64,000 bases of DNA from Paracoccus lutimaris (GTDB taxonomy: Bacteria; Pseudomonadota; Alphaproteobacteria; Rhodobacterales; Rhodobacteraceae), in the NCBI RefSeq assembly GCF_003337565.1, contig NZ_QPJL01000001.1, positions 372,001-436,000 on the forward strand, given 5' to 3'. Of this stretch, positions 8,101 to 17,100 are shown one piece after another. Positions within the stretch are counted from its first letter, which is position 1. Every line of letters starts with the position of its first letter. Under the pieces are notes generated by a model. That model did not search any database and was not told the origin of the DNA. It saw only the letters and a program-made list of their open reading frames with translations. Position numbers and translations under genes: made by a program.

Positions 8101-11100
8101 GCCCAGGCATGTCACGCTGATCGGCCATGACGCGCATCCGCATGGCGCGCAGCTTTTGCTGCTGAATCTGGCGCGCAGCTACCGGCAGGCCGGGCTGACG
8201 GTCAAGATCGTGCTGCTGGATGGCGGCTCGCTGGTCAAGGACTATGCCGAAGTGGCGCAGGTCGCGCAGCTGCCCGATCTGGCCAGCAAGCGCGACGAGG
8301 CGCTGCGGCTGCTGCGCGGACTACGCTCGGAACATGGCGAGGTCGCGGTGGTCAACACCACCGTTTCGGGCAGCGTCGCGCCCTTGCTGCAAGAAGCCGG
8401 CTACAGCCCGGTGGCGCTGATCCACGAGATGCGCTCGGTCTATGCGCAGATGGACCTCAAGCGGCAGATGCAGGCCCTGGCGGTGGCTGACGCGCCGCTG
8501 GTCTTTCCGGCCCGCATCGTGCAGGCGCAGTTTGAAGAGGCGCTGGGACAGGCCGTGACCCGTCCCGCGCTGCGCCCGCAGGGTCTTTATCTGCGCCCGG
8601 CGCCCCGCGACCCGGTCGCCCGCGACGCGCTACGCGCCGAATATGCGATCCCGGCCGGCGCGCCGCTGGTTCTGGGCGTGGGCTATATCGATCACCGCAA
8701 GGGCGCCGATCTGTTCGTGCAGGCCCTGGCCGAAATGCGCAAGGCCGGCATCCCCGCCGAGGCGATCTGGATCGGCCATGCCGACCGTGACGAGCTGCCG
8801 CGTGTCGCGGCGCTGGCGAAACAGCTGGGCGTCGCGGATCACGTCCGCTTCCCCGGCCGCCAGCCCGATCCGGCGCGCTTCTATGCGGCCGCCGATCTCT
8901 TCCTGCTGACCTCGCGCGAGGACCCCTATCCTTCGGTCGTGCTGGAGGCGATGGCGGCAGAGCTGCCAGTGGTCATGTTCGCGGGCGTCACCGGCTCCGA
9001 GGATCTGGCCGCGCGCGGTCTGGCGGTGGCCGTCACCGCCGAAAATCCGCAGGCCATGGCCGAGGCCGCCGCAAATCTGCTTGTCGATGCCCCCGCGCGC
9101 GAGGCGATGGTAGCTGCCGCCGCCCGCCATATCGCCGACGAGACCAGCTTTACCGAATATGCCTTTGACCTTCTGAAGCTGGGCGGCAAGCCGGTGCCGC
9201 GGATCTCGGTCATCGTTCCCAGCTACAACTATCAGGACTATATCCGCGACCGCATCGAAAGCGTCGCGGCACAGGACATGCCGATCCTGGAGATCATCGT
9301 TCTGGACGATTGCTCGACCGACCGCAGCCCCGAGATCATCGCCGAGATCGCCGCATCCAGCCCGGCACCGATCCGCTTCGTGCCGGGACGGGCCAATTCC
9401 GGCAATGTCTTCAAGCAATGGCAAAAGGGGCTGGAGCTGGCGCGCGGCGATTACATCTGGATCGCCGAGGCCGACGATCTGGCCGCGCCGGACTTCCTGT
9501 CCACGGTCATGCGCGGCTTCGAGGCGCCGGGCGTGGTGCTGTCCTATTGTGAATCGGCGCAGATCGACGGCAAGGGCAACCCGCTGGCCGCCGATTACCG
9601 CTATTACACCAATGGCGTCGCACCCGGAAAATGGGATCGCAATTACCTCGCCTCGGGCCAGGCCGAGATCGAACAGGCGCTGTTCCTGAAAAACACCATC
9701 CTGAACGCTTCGGCGGTGGTGATGCGGACGGACGCGCTGCGCGCGGTCTTTGCCGCGCATCGCGAGGAAATCGAGGGGCTGCGCTTTGCCGGCGACTGGG
9801 CGGTTTATCTGAACCTTCTGGCCAAGGGCGACATCGCCTATTCGGCGCTGTCGAAGAACTATCACCGCCGCCATCAGTCCAGCGTCACCATCTCGAATTT
9901 CAATGCCCTCCAACTGGACGAGATCATCGCCATGCAGCGCAAGGCGCGCGCGCTGATCGGGGCGGACCCGCAGCGCGACCACCGCAGCGCCGCCTATATC
10001 GCCGAGCTCGAGCAGCAATTCGGCGTACAGCGCGAAACCGCGCCCGAAACCGAGAGCCGGAAAGGAAAGGCGACCCCCATGACGGAAACCACGCCCGTGA
10101 ACCGGCCCGATATCTTCATCGTCGGCACGATGAAGGGCGGGACCACGGTCCTGCATGAATTCATGGCCTTGCACCCGGAAATTCATGCCGGGACCAAGAA
10201 GGAAATCCATTACTTCACATTGTTCGAGACCAAGGGGCTTGACTGGTATCACGACCATTTCAAGGACCTGCCCGCCGGCCAGCATTATCTTGATGCCAGC
10301 CCCACCTATTTCGACATGGCCACCAGCATGGGCCTGCCGGCCCGGATCGAGAGCTACAACCCCGACGCGCGGGTCATCATGCTGGCCCGCGATCCGGTCG
10401 AGCGCGCGGTCTCGCATTTCAACCATTTCCGCAAGGTCAACAAAATCCCGGCGCTGCAGGAAATGTCCGCCGACGAATTCTTCTCGCGGGATCTGGAACT
10501 GGCGCTTGGCCAGATCAACCCCATCGATTTCTATCTGATGCAATGCATCGATTTCAGCCTCTATTTCCGCAAGGCCCACAACTACAGGAAGGTTTTCGGC
10601 GACCGCTTCATGGTCGTGGACAATGACGACCTGTCGCAGCAGCCGCAGGAAACCATGGAGCGGGTCTTCCGGCATGTCGGCGTCGATCCGATCCGCAGCG
10701 AAGGGTTCAACCAGCGCAAATACAGCCATCAGGGCGACAAGAGCGGCCTGCCGCTTGAGCCGGCAACGATCGCCAGGCTGAACAAGATCTTCGGCGCCAA
10801 TTACAATTCCTTCTGCAACCTGACCGGGCTGCGGAACCGCAATGCCGATCTGGTCAAGGCGGCTGCGGCAGCCAAACCCGCCCCGGTCGCCATGCCCACC
10901 GGCAGCTCCGACCATGGCGGCGGCGCAAGGATGCAAGAGCTCGCCGCCAAAAGCGCCCCGGACACCAGCGTCCGGACCGAGAATGGCGTGCTGGTCGGCA
11001 AGGATGACTGGCTGTTTCTCTGGGACGGCTCGAACGAGGTACATCGCTATTACACCGAGCCGGATTACTTCACCGACAAGGACGTGCAGGACTGGGTCGA

Positions 11101-11857
11101 TCTGCTGACCGCGCGCCGGGACCGGATCGAGGCGCTTGGCGCGACCTACCGGCATATGACGGTGCCCGACAAGCTGTCGCTGCTGCCCGACATGGCGGGC
11201 GTGCCGCTGCCGAATTTCGACCGCCATCCGGCAAGCCTCATCGCCGCGCGCCTGCCGGGCGACGGGCTGAATATCGACATCCTTTCTGATCTGCGCGAGG
11301 CCGGGAAAGAGGCGCCGGTCTTCTACCGGACCGACAGCCACTGGAATTCGTTTGGCTGCCAGGTGGCCTATCGCCGGCTCTGCGCCATCCTGGGGGCCAC
11401 GCCCCGCGACTTCTCGGACCGCAAGAGCGGCGGCAAGCTGATGTCCATGGATCTGGGCCAGAAGCTTGCGCCGCCGCTTCAGGAAGAGGCGCGCTTCACC
11501 ATCGTCAAGCGCGATGCCCAACGCGTCTCCGAAAACGAGCCGGTGCGCTATAACGAGCAGACCGGCTTTCGCGAGGGCAAGCCGCGTTTCGTCGGCTGCC
11601 ATGTCCATCTGCGCAATGACAGCCCCGACGCGCGCCCCGAGACCCTGCTGCTCTTTGGCGATTCCTACAGCGAGTTCCGTCCGCATCTGCTGACGGCCAT
11701 GCTGGCCGAAACCTATCGCGATGTGCATTTCGTCTGGTCCGCCAATCTGGATTTCGACCTGATCGAGCGGCTCCGTCCGCAGATCGTCATCTCACAGATC
11801 GCCGAGCGCTTCATGCGCACCCTGCCCACGGACGAGTTCCAGGTCTCGCTCGACTGA
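5102..11857 (+). CDS. Giant multidomain glycan protein: sulfotransferase / coiled coil / GH99-like / GT4 / GT2 / sulfotransferase / SGNH
   Basis: One open frame of 2251 codons. Domains in order: sulfotransferase (about 45-310; PAPS-loop GMHRSGT at 51-57); coiled coil (about 310-505) ending in SSSWRITRPLRFFGR; WbsX/GH99-like domain (about 650-995; FYLPQFH, CNAWNEWAEG); GT4 glycosyltransferase (about 1000-1360; EDPYPSVVLEA from 1273); GT2 glycosyltransferase (about 1367-1640; LDDCSTD, EADD at 1456-1459); second sulfotransferase (from M1660; GTMKGGTT at 1675-1682); AlgX/AlgJ-like SGNH domain (about 1950-2251; D2078-S-H2080, GDSYS with S2188). It likely builds, sulfates and acetylates a surface glycan. 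No signal peptide is visible. The first about 30 codons use AGA/ACA/CGA unlike the rest, so TTG 5186 or GTG 5219 are alternative starts. An internal ATG at 10079 (M1660) has a strong ribosome binding site, so the frame may be a fusion of two genes. Confidence 0.75.
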   Translation: MPADAGDRGLHGGNREISTLPSRAARNTLATKRSRAPKKVKTTRQCLLVLGMHRSGTSVVTQLLSIAGAKLPSELLGANPGNEFGHFESTWMIDRDDRLLRDLGKAWDEWSRIDLEAAPGDVIATYVSDLRRFVQKELGDEALLVLKEPRTCRLLPPILRALRADDIEPLIVVPYRNPLEVAGSLLARDGISLREGVLLWLRHSIDAERDSRGCKRSFIAYEALFDDWRGNFQRMSKDLGIDWPRNLDRIAPEADKAIVRGARHNKWTSEDLEKTAYARGLALRVLEACESFAIDPADAGAMATMDAVSAQFEELVELTQPAIRDTRAALAAASTEAETQKQENARLIDRNTDLQHNLQGIWELHNIVSELNQKNDLFISDLRSQVAERQNMLVAANEARSGLELRVASSETARSAAEAEATRLGETLTELGRDFEAATAKLTRTEQDLLELRTDAADLATVAADRQAEAERLREALRAKQIESGHYAQGVKDRLAEIDNLTNMLREVYGSSSWRITRPLRFFGRAVRKVLRLLRGIARGIALAIWRLLPISTSKRVQWKNRLFSSSLGRRMFGSTALYQQWQAVQVVRFEMPAPAQAKSARPAQSADRFRSATQSATESRASAAGNRVEVDTANHFVPRRIQTDLTDPMARLIAFYLPQFHAIPENDAWWGKGFTEWTNVRPAKPMFPGHYQPHEPLDLGYYDLTDIEAQKRQIELAKLYGLGGFCFYWYWFGGKRLLEKPVENWLNNPELDFPFCVCWANENWTRRWDGKDSEIIMGQKHSPADDLAFIAELGPYLRDPRYIRINGKPLVLVYRPSALPDAAATAGRWRNWCRQNGIGEIYLAYTQSFELADPRVYGFDAAIEFPPNNASPTVLTDRIEGLDPEFNGIVYDWNFYVDRSRDYPQPDYRLIRSVCPAWDNTARRKKGGAIFLNNTPGEYATWLGNAITRTLADAPTPDERIIFCNAWNEWAEGAHLEPDTRFGYAWLETTRDALDPHATPRHVTLIGHDAHPHGAQLLLLNLARSYRQAGLTVKIVLLDGGSLVKDYAEVAQVAQLPDLASKRDEALRLLRGLRSEHGEVAVVNTTVSGSVAPLLQEAGYSPVALIHEMRSVYAQMDLKRQMQALAVADAPLVFPARIVQAQFEEALGQAVTRPALRPQGLYLRPAPRDPVARDALRAEYAIPAGAPLVLGVGYIDHRKGADLFVQALAEMRKAGIPAEAIWIGHADRDELPRVAALAKQLGVADHVRFPGRQPDPARFYAAADLFLLTSREDPYPSVVLEAMAAELPVVMFAGVTGSEDLAARGLAVAVTAENPQAMAEAAANLLVDAPAREAMVAAAARHIADETSFTEYAFDLLKLGGKPVPRISVIVPSYNYQDYIRDRIESVAAQDMPILEIIVLDDCSTDRSPEIIAEIAASSPAPIRFVPGRANSGNVFKQWQKGLELARGDYIWIAEADDLAAPDFLSTVMRGFEAPGVVLSYCESAQIDGKGNPLAADYRYYTNGVAPGKWDRNYLASGQAEIEQALFLKNTILNASAVVMRTDALRAVFAAHREEIEGLRFAGDWAVYLNLLAKGDIAYSALSKNYHRRHQSSVTISNFNALQLDEIIAMQRKARALIGADPQRDHRSAAYIAELEQQFGVQRETAPETESRKGKATPMTETTPVNRPDIFIVGTMKGGTTVLHEFMALHPEIHAGTKKEIHYFTLFETKGLDWYHDHFKDLPAGQHYLDASPTYFDMATSMGLPARIESYNPDARVIMLARDPVERAVSHFNHFRKVNKIPALQEMSADEFFSRDLELALGQINPIDFYLMQCIDFSLYFRKAHNYRKVFGDRFMVVDNDDLSQQPQETMERVFRHVGVDPIRSEGFNQRKYSHQGDKSGLPLEPATIARLNKIFGANYNSFCNLTGLRNRNADLVKAAAAAKPAPVAMPTGSSDHGGGARMQELAAKSAPDTSVRTENGVLVGKDDWLFLWDGSNEVHRYYTEPDYFTDKDVQDWVDLLTARRDRIEALGATYRHMTVPDKLSLLPDMAGVPLPNFDRHPASLIAARLPGDGLNIDILSDLREAGKEAPVFYRTDSHWNSFGCQVAYRRLCAILGATPRDFSDRKSGGKLMSMDLGQKLAPPLQEEARFTIVKRDAQRVSENEPVRYNEQTGFREGKPRFVGCHVHLRNDSPDARPETLLLFGDSYSEFRPHLLTAMLAETYRDVHFVWSANLDFDLIERLRPQIVISQIAERFMRTLPTDEFQVSLD

Positions 11858-11884
11858 GCGGGCCGGCATGATCGGTATGAATTG

Positions 11885-11914
11885 CGGGATGCGCGGCTGA
11901 GGCTGCGCATCCCG
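11885..11914 (+). terminator. Hairpin downstream of the giant glycan gene
   Basis: Perfect 10-bp stem CGGGATGCGC / GCGCATCCCG with a 10-nt loop, 28 bp after the stop. There is no U-tract (CACATTTCGG follows), so termination efficiency is uncertain. The next gene has its own SOS promoter. Confidence 0.5.
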
Positions 11915-12013
11915 TCACATTTCGGAAGTGCCGCCGCTGCCGGCCGGTCCTTCGCGGGCCATCATCCTTTCGTAAGATCGCGGCCGTCCCGCAAATCGGA
12001 CATATGGCTCTGA

Positions 12014-12054
12014 TTGACAATCTGCGCCGCCGAGAATAAGAACAAATAAAGAAC
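12014..12054 (+). promoter_or_regulatory. SOS promoter with LexA box for imuA-imuB-dnaE2
   Basis: A perfect alphaproteobacterial LexA site is seen as GAACAAATAAAGAAC at 12040-12054, that is GTTC-N7-GTTC on the other strand. A consensus -35 TTGACA lies at 12014-12019; the -10 position (about 12036-12042, AT-rich) abuts or overlaps the LexA box, so LexA would block RNA polymerase. The box ends 14 bp before the imuA ATG. This directly predicts DNA-damage induction of the cassette. Confidence 0.88.
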
Positions 12055-12068
12055 ATTCAGGCTGATCC

Positions 12069-12734
12069 ATGTCCGCTCGCCCTTTCCTGTCGGGGGTGGC
12101 GCCTTTCGGACGGGCGCCGGTCCCTGCCGCGCCGCAACTGGCGGCACCGATCCTGTCCGAAGCCTTTGGCACCCGGCCTCTGGACGGGGCGGCGCCCGGA
12201 TTCGTGCGTGCCGCCCTGCCGCCGGGGCGCATCCTCTGGGCGCAGGACCGGCTGAGCCGGATCGAGACCGGCGCCCCCTTCCTGCCCGGCATGGGCCGCG
12301 AGATGCTGCGGCTGGACCTTGTGCGCGCGGCGGACGTGCTGAGCGCGCTCGAGGACGGGCTGGCCAGTCCTGCCCTGGCCGCCGTGGTCGGCGAGATCCA
12401 TGGCAGCCCCCGCGCGCTGGATTTCACCGCCAGCCGCCGCCTTGCCCTGCGCGCCGAGACGGCGGGCATTCCCTGCTGGCTGATCCGCCATGCTGCCCGC
12501 CCGGATGCCAGCGCGGCGCGGATGCGCTGGCGGCTGACCGCCCTGTCCTCGGCCCCCGATCCGGACGATCCGCAGGCGCCGGGGGATCCGCGCTGGCGAG
12601 CCGAGCTGTTCCGGGCCCGCGACGTGCGCCCCGCCATCTGGGAGGCACGCCATGACCGGGCGGCGGATCGTCTCGATCTGGTTGCCGCATCTGGCGATCG
12701 AGAGCTGGCAGCGCCGCGCCGCCGCGCGGGGTGA
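12069..12734 (+). CDS. imuA: ImuA, RecA-like translesion mutagenesis protein
   Basis: 221-residue protein of the ImuA (SulA/RecA-like) family, recognised from GRILWAQDRLSRIETG, LPGMGREMLRLDLVRAAD and the surrounding gene order. Family knowledge: ImuA supports ImuB and DnaE2 in error-prone lesion bypass and lacks clear nucleotide-binding motifs. It starts 14 bp after an SOS box. It overlaps imuB by 83 bp in a different frame, so its last about 27 residues (Arg/Ala-rich) are encoded inside imuB. This is a longer overlap than the 1-4 bp seen elsewhere in the window. Confidence 0.85.
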   Translation: MSARPFLSGVAPFGRAPVPAAPQLAAPILSEAFGTRPLDGAAPGFVRAALPPGRILWAQDRLSRIETGAPFLPGMGREMLRLDLVRAADVLSALEDGLASPALAAVVGEIHGSPRALDFTASRRLALRAETAGIPCWLIRHAARPDASAARMRWRLTALSSAPDPDDPQAPGDPRWRAELFRARDVRPAIWEARHDRAADRLDLVAASGDRELAAPRRRAG

Positions 12735-14175
12735 TCCCTGGCCCGAAGAGGCACCGCTGGCCCTGGCCACGCCCGGCCCGCATGGCCCGGTGATCCATGC
12801 CGCGAACCGCGCCGCCCTTGCAGCCGGGGCGCGGCTTCGGGCACGCGTCACCGATATCCGCGCCATCTGCCCCGATCTGCGAGTCACGGATGCCGAGCCG
12901 GCGGGCGATGCGGCATTGCTGTCGCGGCTGGCCTTCTGGGCGCGGCGCTGGGGGCCTTACAGCGCGCCGGATGGCGATGACGGCATCGTGCTGGACACGA
13001 CCGGGGCCGCGCATCTTTTCGGCGGCGAAGCCGGGATGCTTGCCGATATCCAGACCCGCCTGGCGCTTGCCGGCCATGCCGCGCGGCTGGCGCTGGCGCC
13101 GACGCGTGGCGCGGCATGGGCCATGGCGCGGCTGGGGCCGGAACGCGCGATCTGCTCCGGCGCGCCCTTGCCCGCGCTGGCGCCCCTGCCGGTCGCGGGG
13201 CTGCGGCTTTCGGACGAGACCCTGCTGCTGCTGCGCCGGCTGGGGCTGAAGACCATCGGCGATCTGGCGGCGATCCCGCGCCTGTCGCTGATGCGCCGCT
13301 TTGCCCGCATGATCCCGGCCGACAACCCGCTTCTGCGGCTGGATCAGGCGCTGGGGCATCTGGCCGAACCGCTGGACGCACCCGAACCCGAACCCGAATT
13401 TCTGGCCGAGGCGCGGCTGGCCGAGCCGGTGATGGACCCGACGGACTGGCTGCCCGGGCTGATCGGCGATCTTTGCGCCCGGATGGCGGCGGCAGATCGC
13501 GGCTGCCGGCGGCTTTGTCTTTCGGTCTTCCGCGTCGATGGCGAGCGGCGCGACATCCGCGCCGCCATGGCCGCCCCCTCGCGCGAGGCCGGGCATCTTC
13601 TGCGGCTTTTCGACGGCAAGCTCGAGCGGCTGGACCCCGGCTATGGCTTTGACCTGATCCGGCTGAGCGCCGAGGCGGTCGAGCCGCTGGCACAGGCCCA
13701 GCCCGGTCTTGACGGCAGCCGCGCCGAGGCACTGGAGCTGGCGCGGCTGGTAGACCGGCTGACGGCGCGGTTCGGCGCCCATGCCCTCAGCCGTCCCGAG
13801 CCGCAGGAAAGCCATGTCCCCGAACGCGCCGAGACCCCCGCCCCGCCGCTGGCCACCCGGCCCGCGCCGCCGCCACGCCCCGACCGCCCCCTGCGCCTGC
13901 TGACCCCACCCGAGGAAATCCGTGTCCTTTACGCCATCCCCGAGGGGCCGCCGGCGCAGTTCATCTGGCGCCGCCAGACCCTGCGCGTCGCCCGCCATGC
14001 CGGGCCGGAACGCATCGCGCCCGAATGGTGGCGCGACCGGCCCGGCACCCGGCTGCGCGATTATTTCCGCGTCGAGGACCCCAGCGGGCTGCGGCTCTGG
14101 ATCTATCGCGAGGGGCTGGTCCATGACGGCCGCGGCGGCGCCCCGCGCTGGTTCCTGCACGGGATCTTTGCCTGA
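12652..14175 (+). CDS. imuB: ImuB, inactive Y-family DNA polymerase homologue
   Basis: 507-residue Y-family polymerase paralogue. The N-terminus RIVSIWLPHLAIE replaces the catalytic DxD strand of DinB, and the second acidic motif reads VLDTTGAAHLFGG, so it is expected to be non-catalytic, as known for ImuB. A thumb-like helix-hairpin-helix region (LGLKTIGDLAAIPR) and a long C-terminal extension follow. Known role: a hub that binds the beta clamp, ImuA and DnaE2. The stop and the dnaE2 start share an A (TGATG), so translation is coupled. Confidence 0.9.
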   Translation: MTGRRIVSIWLPHLAIESWQRRAAARGDPWPEEAPLALATPGPHGPVIHAANRAALAAGARLRARVTDIRAICPDLRVTDAEPAGDAALLSRLAFWARRWGPYSAPDGDDGIVLDTTGAAHLFGGEAGMLADIQTRLALAGHAARLALAPTRGAAWAMARLGPERAICSGAPLPALAPLPVAGLRLSDETLLLLRRLGLKTIGDLAAIPRLSLMRRFARMIPADNPLLRLDQALGHLAEPLDAPEPEPEFLAEARLAEPVMDPTDWLPGLIGDLCARMAAADRGCRRLCLSVFRVDGERRDIRAAMAAPSREAGHLLRLFDGKLERLDPGYGFDLIRLSAEAVEPLAQAQPGLDGSRAEALELARLVDRLTARFGAHALSRPEPQESHVPERAETPAPPLATRPAPPPRPDRPLRLLTPPEEIRVLYAIPEGPPAQFIWRRQTLRVARHAGPERIAPEWWRDRPGTRLRDYFRVEDPSGLRLWIYREGLVHDGRGGAPRWFLHGIFA

Positions 14176-17100
14176 TGCCCGACCATCATCCCCGCACCCC
14201 CCTGACCCTGCCCGAGCATCCGGCGCCAAACCCGCGCGCGGAATATGTCGAACTGGCGGTGACCAGCGCCTTCAGCTTTCTGCATGGTGCCTCGCATCCG
14301 CATGAGCTGGCGCTGGCGGCGCAGGCGCTTGGCTATGACGCGCTGGGAATTGCCGACCTGAACAGCCTGGCCGGGGTGGTGCGGCTGCATGCGGCGGCCA
14401 GAAAGCTGGGCCTGCGCCCGCTGATCGGGGCGCGGATCGTGCTCAAGGATGGCACGGCATTTCTGGCCTATCCAACCGATCGCGCGGCTTACGGACGGCT
14501 TACGGCGCTGATCTCAAAAGGGCGACGGCAGGATCTGGATGGCGGTTGGCAGAAAAAGGGCATCTGCGACCTTGGGCTTGATGACCTTGCTGCCCATGCA
14601 GAAGGCTTGCGGCTGATCTGGCTGCCGGGCGAAAATCTGGCGCCCCTGCCCGAGCTTGCCGCCCGCCTGCCCCAGTTGAGCCATGTCGCGGCAAGCTGGC
14701 TTTACCGAGGTGACGACCGGGCACGGATCAACCGTCTGGACCGGGCGGCACGGGCCGCGGGCCTGTCGATTATCGCCATCAATGACGTGCATTACCACAC
14801 CCCCGAACGCCGCCCGCTGCAGGACGTGATGACCTGCATTCGCGAAGGCACGACCATCGCGCGGGCCGGCCTGCGCCTGGCCGCCAATGCCGAGCGGCAC
14901 CTGAAGCCGCCCGCCGAAATGCTGCGCCTCTTTGCCGACTGGCCCCATGCCATCCGCGCCACGCGCCAGATCGCCGATGACTGCCGCTTTTCGCTGGACG
15001 AACTCAGCTATGAATATCCCCGCGAAAGCGTGCCCAGGGGCAGCACGCCCCAGCGCCATCTGACCAGGCTCAGCTGGGAAGGGGCGGCATGGCGCTATCC
15101 GCAAGGCGTGCCCGACAAGGTTGCGGCCACGATCCGGCGAGAGCTCGCGCTGATCCGCCGCAAGAAGATCGCGCAATATTTCCTGACCATCCACCAGATC
15201 GTGCGCTTTGCCGAGGCTCAGGGCATCCTGTATCAGGGGCGCGGCTCGGCGGCGAATTCGGCGGTCTGCTATGTGCTGGGCATCACCCCGGTCGATCCCA
15301 ACACCCATGAGCTGCTGTTCGAGCGCTTCATCAGCGAGGACCGCGACGAGCCCCCCGATATCGATGTCGATTTCGAGCATGAGCGCCGCGAGGAGGTCAT
15401 CCAGCACATCTATGACCGCTATGGCCGCCACCGCGCCGGGCTTTGCGCGACGGTGATCCATTACCGTCCCCGCAGCGCCATCCGCGAGGTGGGCAAGGTC
15501 ATGGGCCTGTCCGAGGATGTCACCTCGGCGCTGGCCGATACCGTCTGGGGCAGCTGGGGCGACAGCATGAAGGCCGCCGATACCGGACAGGCGGGGCTGG
15601 ACATGAGCGATCCGCATCTGGCGCGCACGATCCGGCTGGCGCAGGAAATGATCGGCATGCCGCGGCACCTGTCGCAGCATGTCGGCGGCTTCATCCTGAC
15701 CGAGGGGGCGCTGACCCGGACCGTGCCCATCGGCAATGGCGCCATGGCCGATCGCAGCTTCATCGAATGGGACAAGGACGATATCGACGAGCTGAAGATC
15801 CTCAAGGTCGATGTGCTGGCGCTGGGGATGCTGACCTGCATCCGCAAATGCTTTGAGCTGATCCGCAGCCATTACGGTCCGGCCCTGACGTTGGCCGATA
15901 TCCCGGCCGATTGCCCGGCGACCTATGCCATGCTGCAAAAGGGCGACAGCATCGGCACGTTTCAGGTCGAAAGCCGGGCGCAGATGAACATGCTGCCACG
16001 GCTGCGGCCCAAGGTGTTTTACGATCTGGTCATTCAGGTCGCCATCGTCCGCCCCGGCCCGATCCAGGGCGACATGGTCCATCCCTATCTGCGCCGCCGC
16101 GCGGGCATCGAGACGGTCGATTACCCCTCGCCCCGCGACGGCGATCCCGATGAGCTGAAAAACATCCTGAACCGCACCCTGGGCGTGCCGATCTTTCAGG
16201 AACAGGCGATGAAGATCGCCATGGTCGCCGCGCGCTTTTCCTCGGCCGAGGCGAACATGCTGCGCAAGGCCATGGCCACCTTCCGGTCGCGCGGAACCAT
16301 CGGCCAGCTGGAAAGCCTGATGGTCGGACGCATGGTCGAGCGCGGCTACGAGCCGGAATTCGCGCAGCGCTGCTTTGACCAGATCAAGGGCTTTGGCGAA
16401 TACGGCTTTCCCGAAAGCCATGCGGCGGCATTCGCGCATCTGGCCTATGTCTCGGCCTGGCTGAAATGCCATTATCCGGCCGCCTTCGCAGCGGCGCTGC
16501 TGAACAGCCAGCCGATGGGCTTTTACGCTCCGGCCCAGATCGTGCGGGACGCGCGCGAACATGGCGTGACCGTGCTGCCGGTCGATGTCGGCATCAGCCA
16601 GCGCGACAATACGCTTGAGCCCTGCGACGGCACCTTTGCCCTGCGGCTGGGCCTGCGCCAGATCGAGGGCCTGTCCGGCGCCGCGTCAGCGCGGCTGACG
16701 GATGCGCGCGATGCGCCCTTTGCCGATCTGGCCGATCTGAAATCCCGCGCGCGGCTGGATGCGCGAAGCATCCGGCTGATCGCGGCGGCGGATGCGCTGC
16801 GCTCGCTGGGGCTGGACCGGCGGGCGGGGCTGTGGCAGGCGCGCGCATTGCGCGATGCCCCCGACCTGCCGCTCTTTGGTGCCCGCGACGAAGGCGGCGA
16901 GCCGGCCGTCCCCCTGCCCGCCATGCCGCTTTGCGAACATGTCGCCGCCGATTACCAGACCCTGCGCCTGTCCCTGAAAGCCCATCCCATGCGCTTTCTT
17001 CGCGCCAGCATGAGCGCACAGGGCTATGTCGCGGCGACGGACCTGGCCCGCCTGCCCCAGGCTGCGGCCCTGCGCATGGCCGGGATCGTCCTGATCCGCC

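Noticed and set aside
8630-11728. Minus-strand 1032-codon open frame
   Set aside because: Antisense shadow of the giant glycan gene in high-GC DNA; no recognisable domain.
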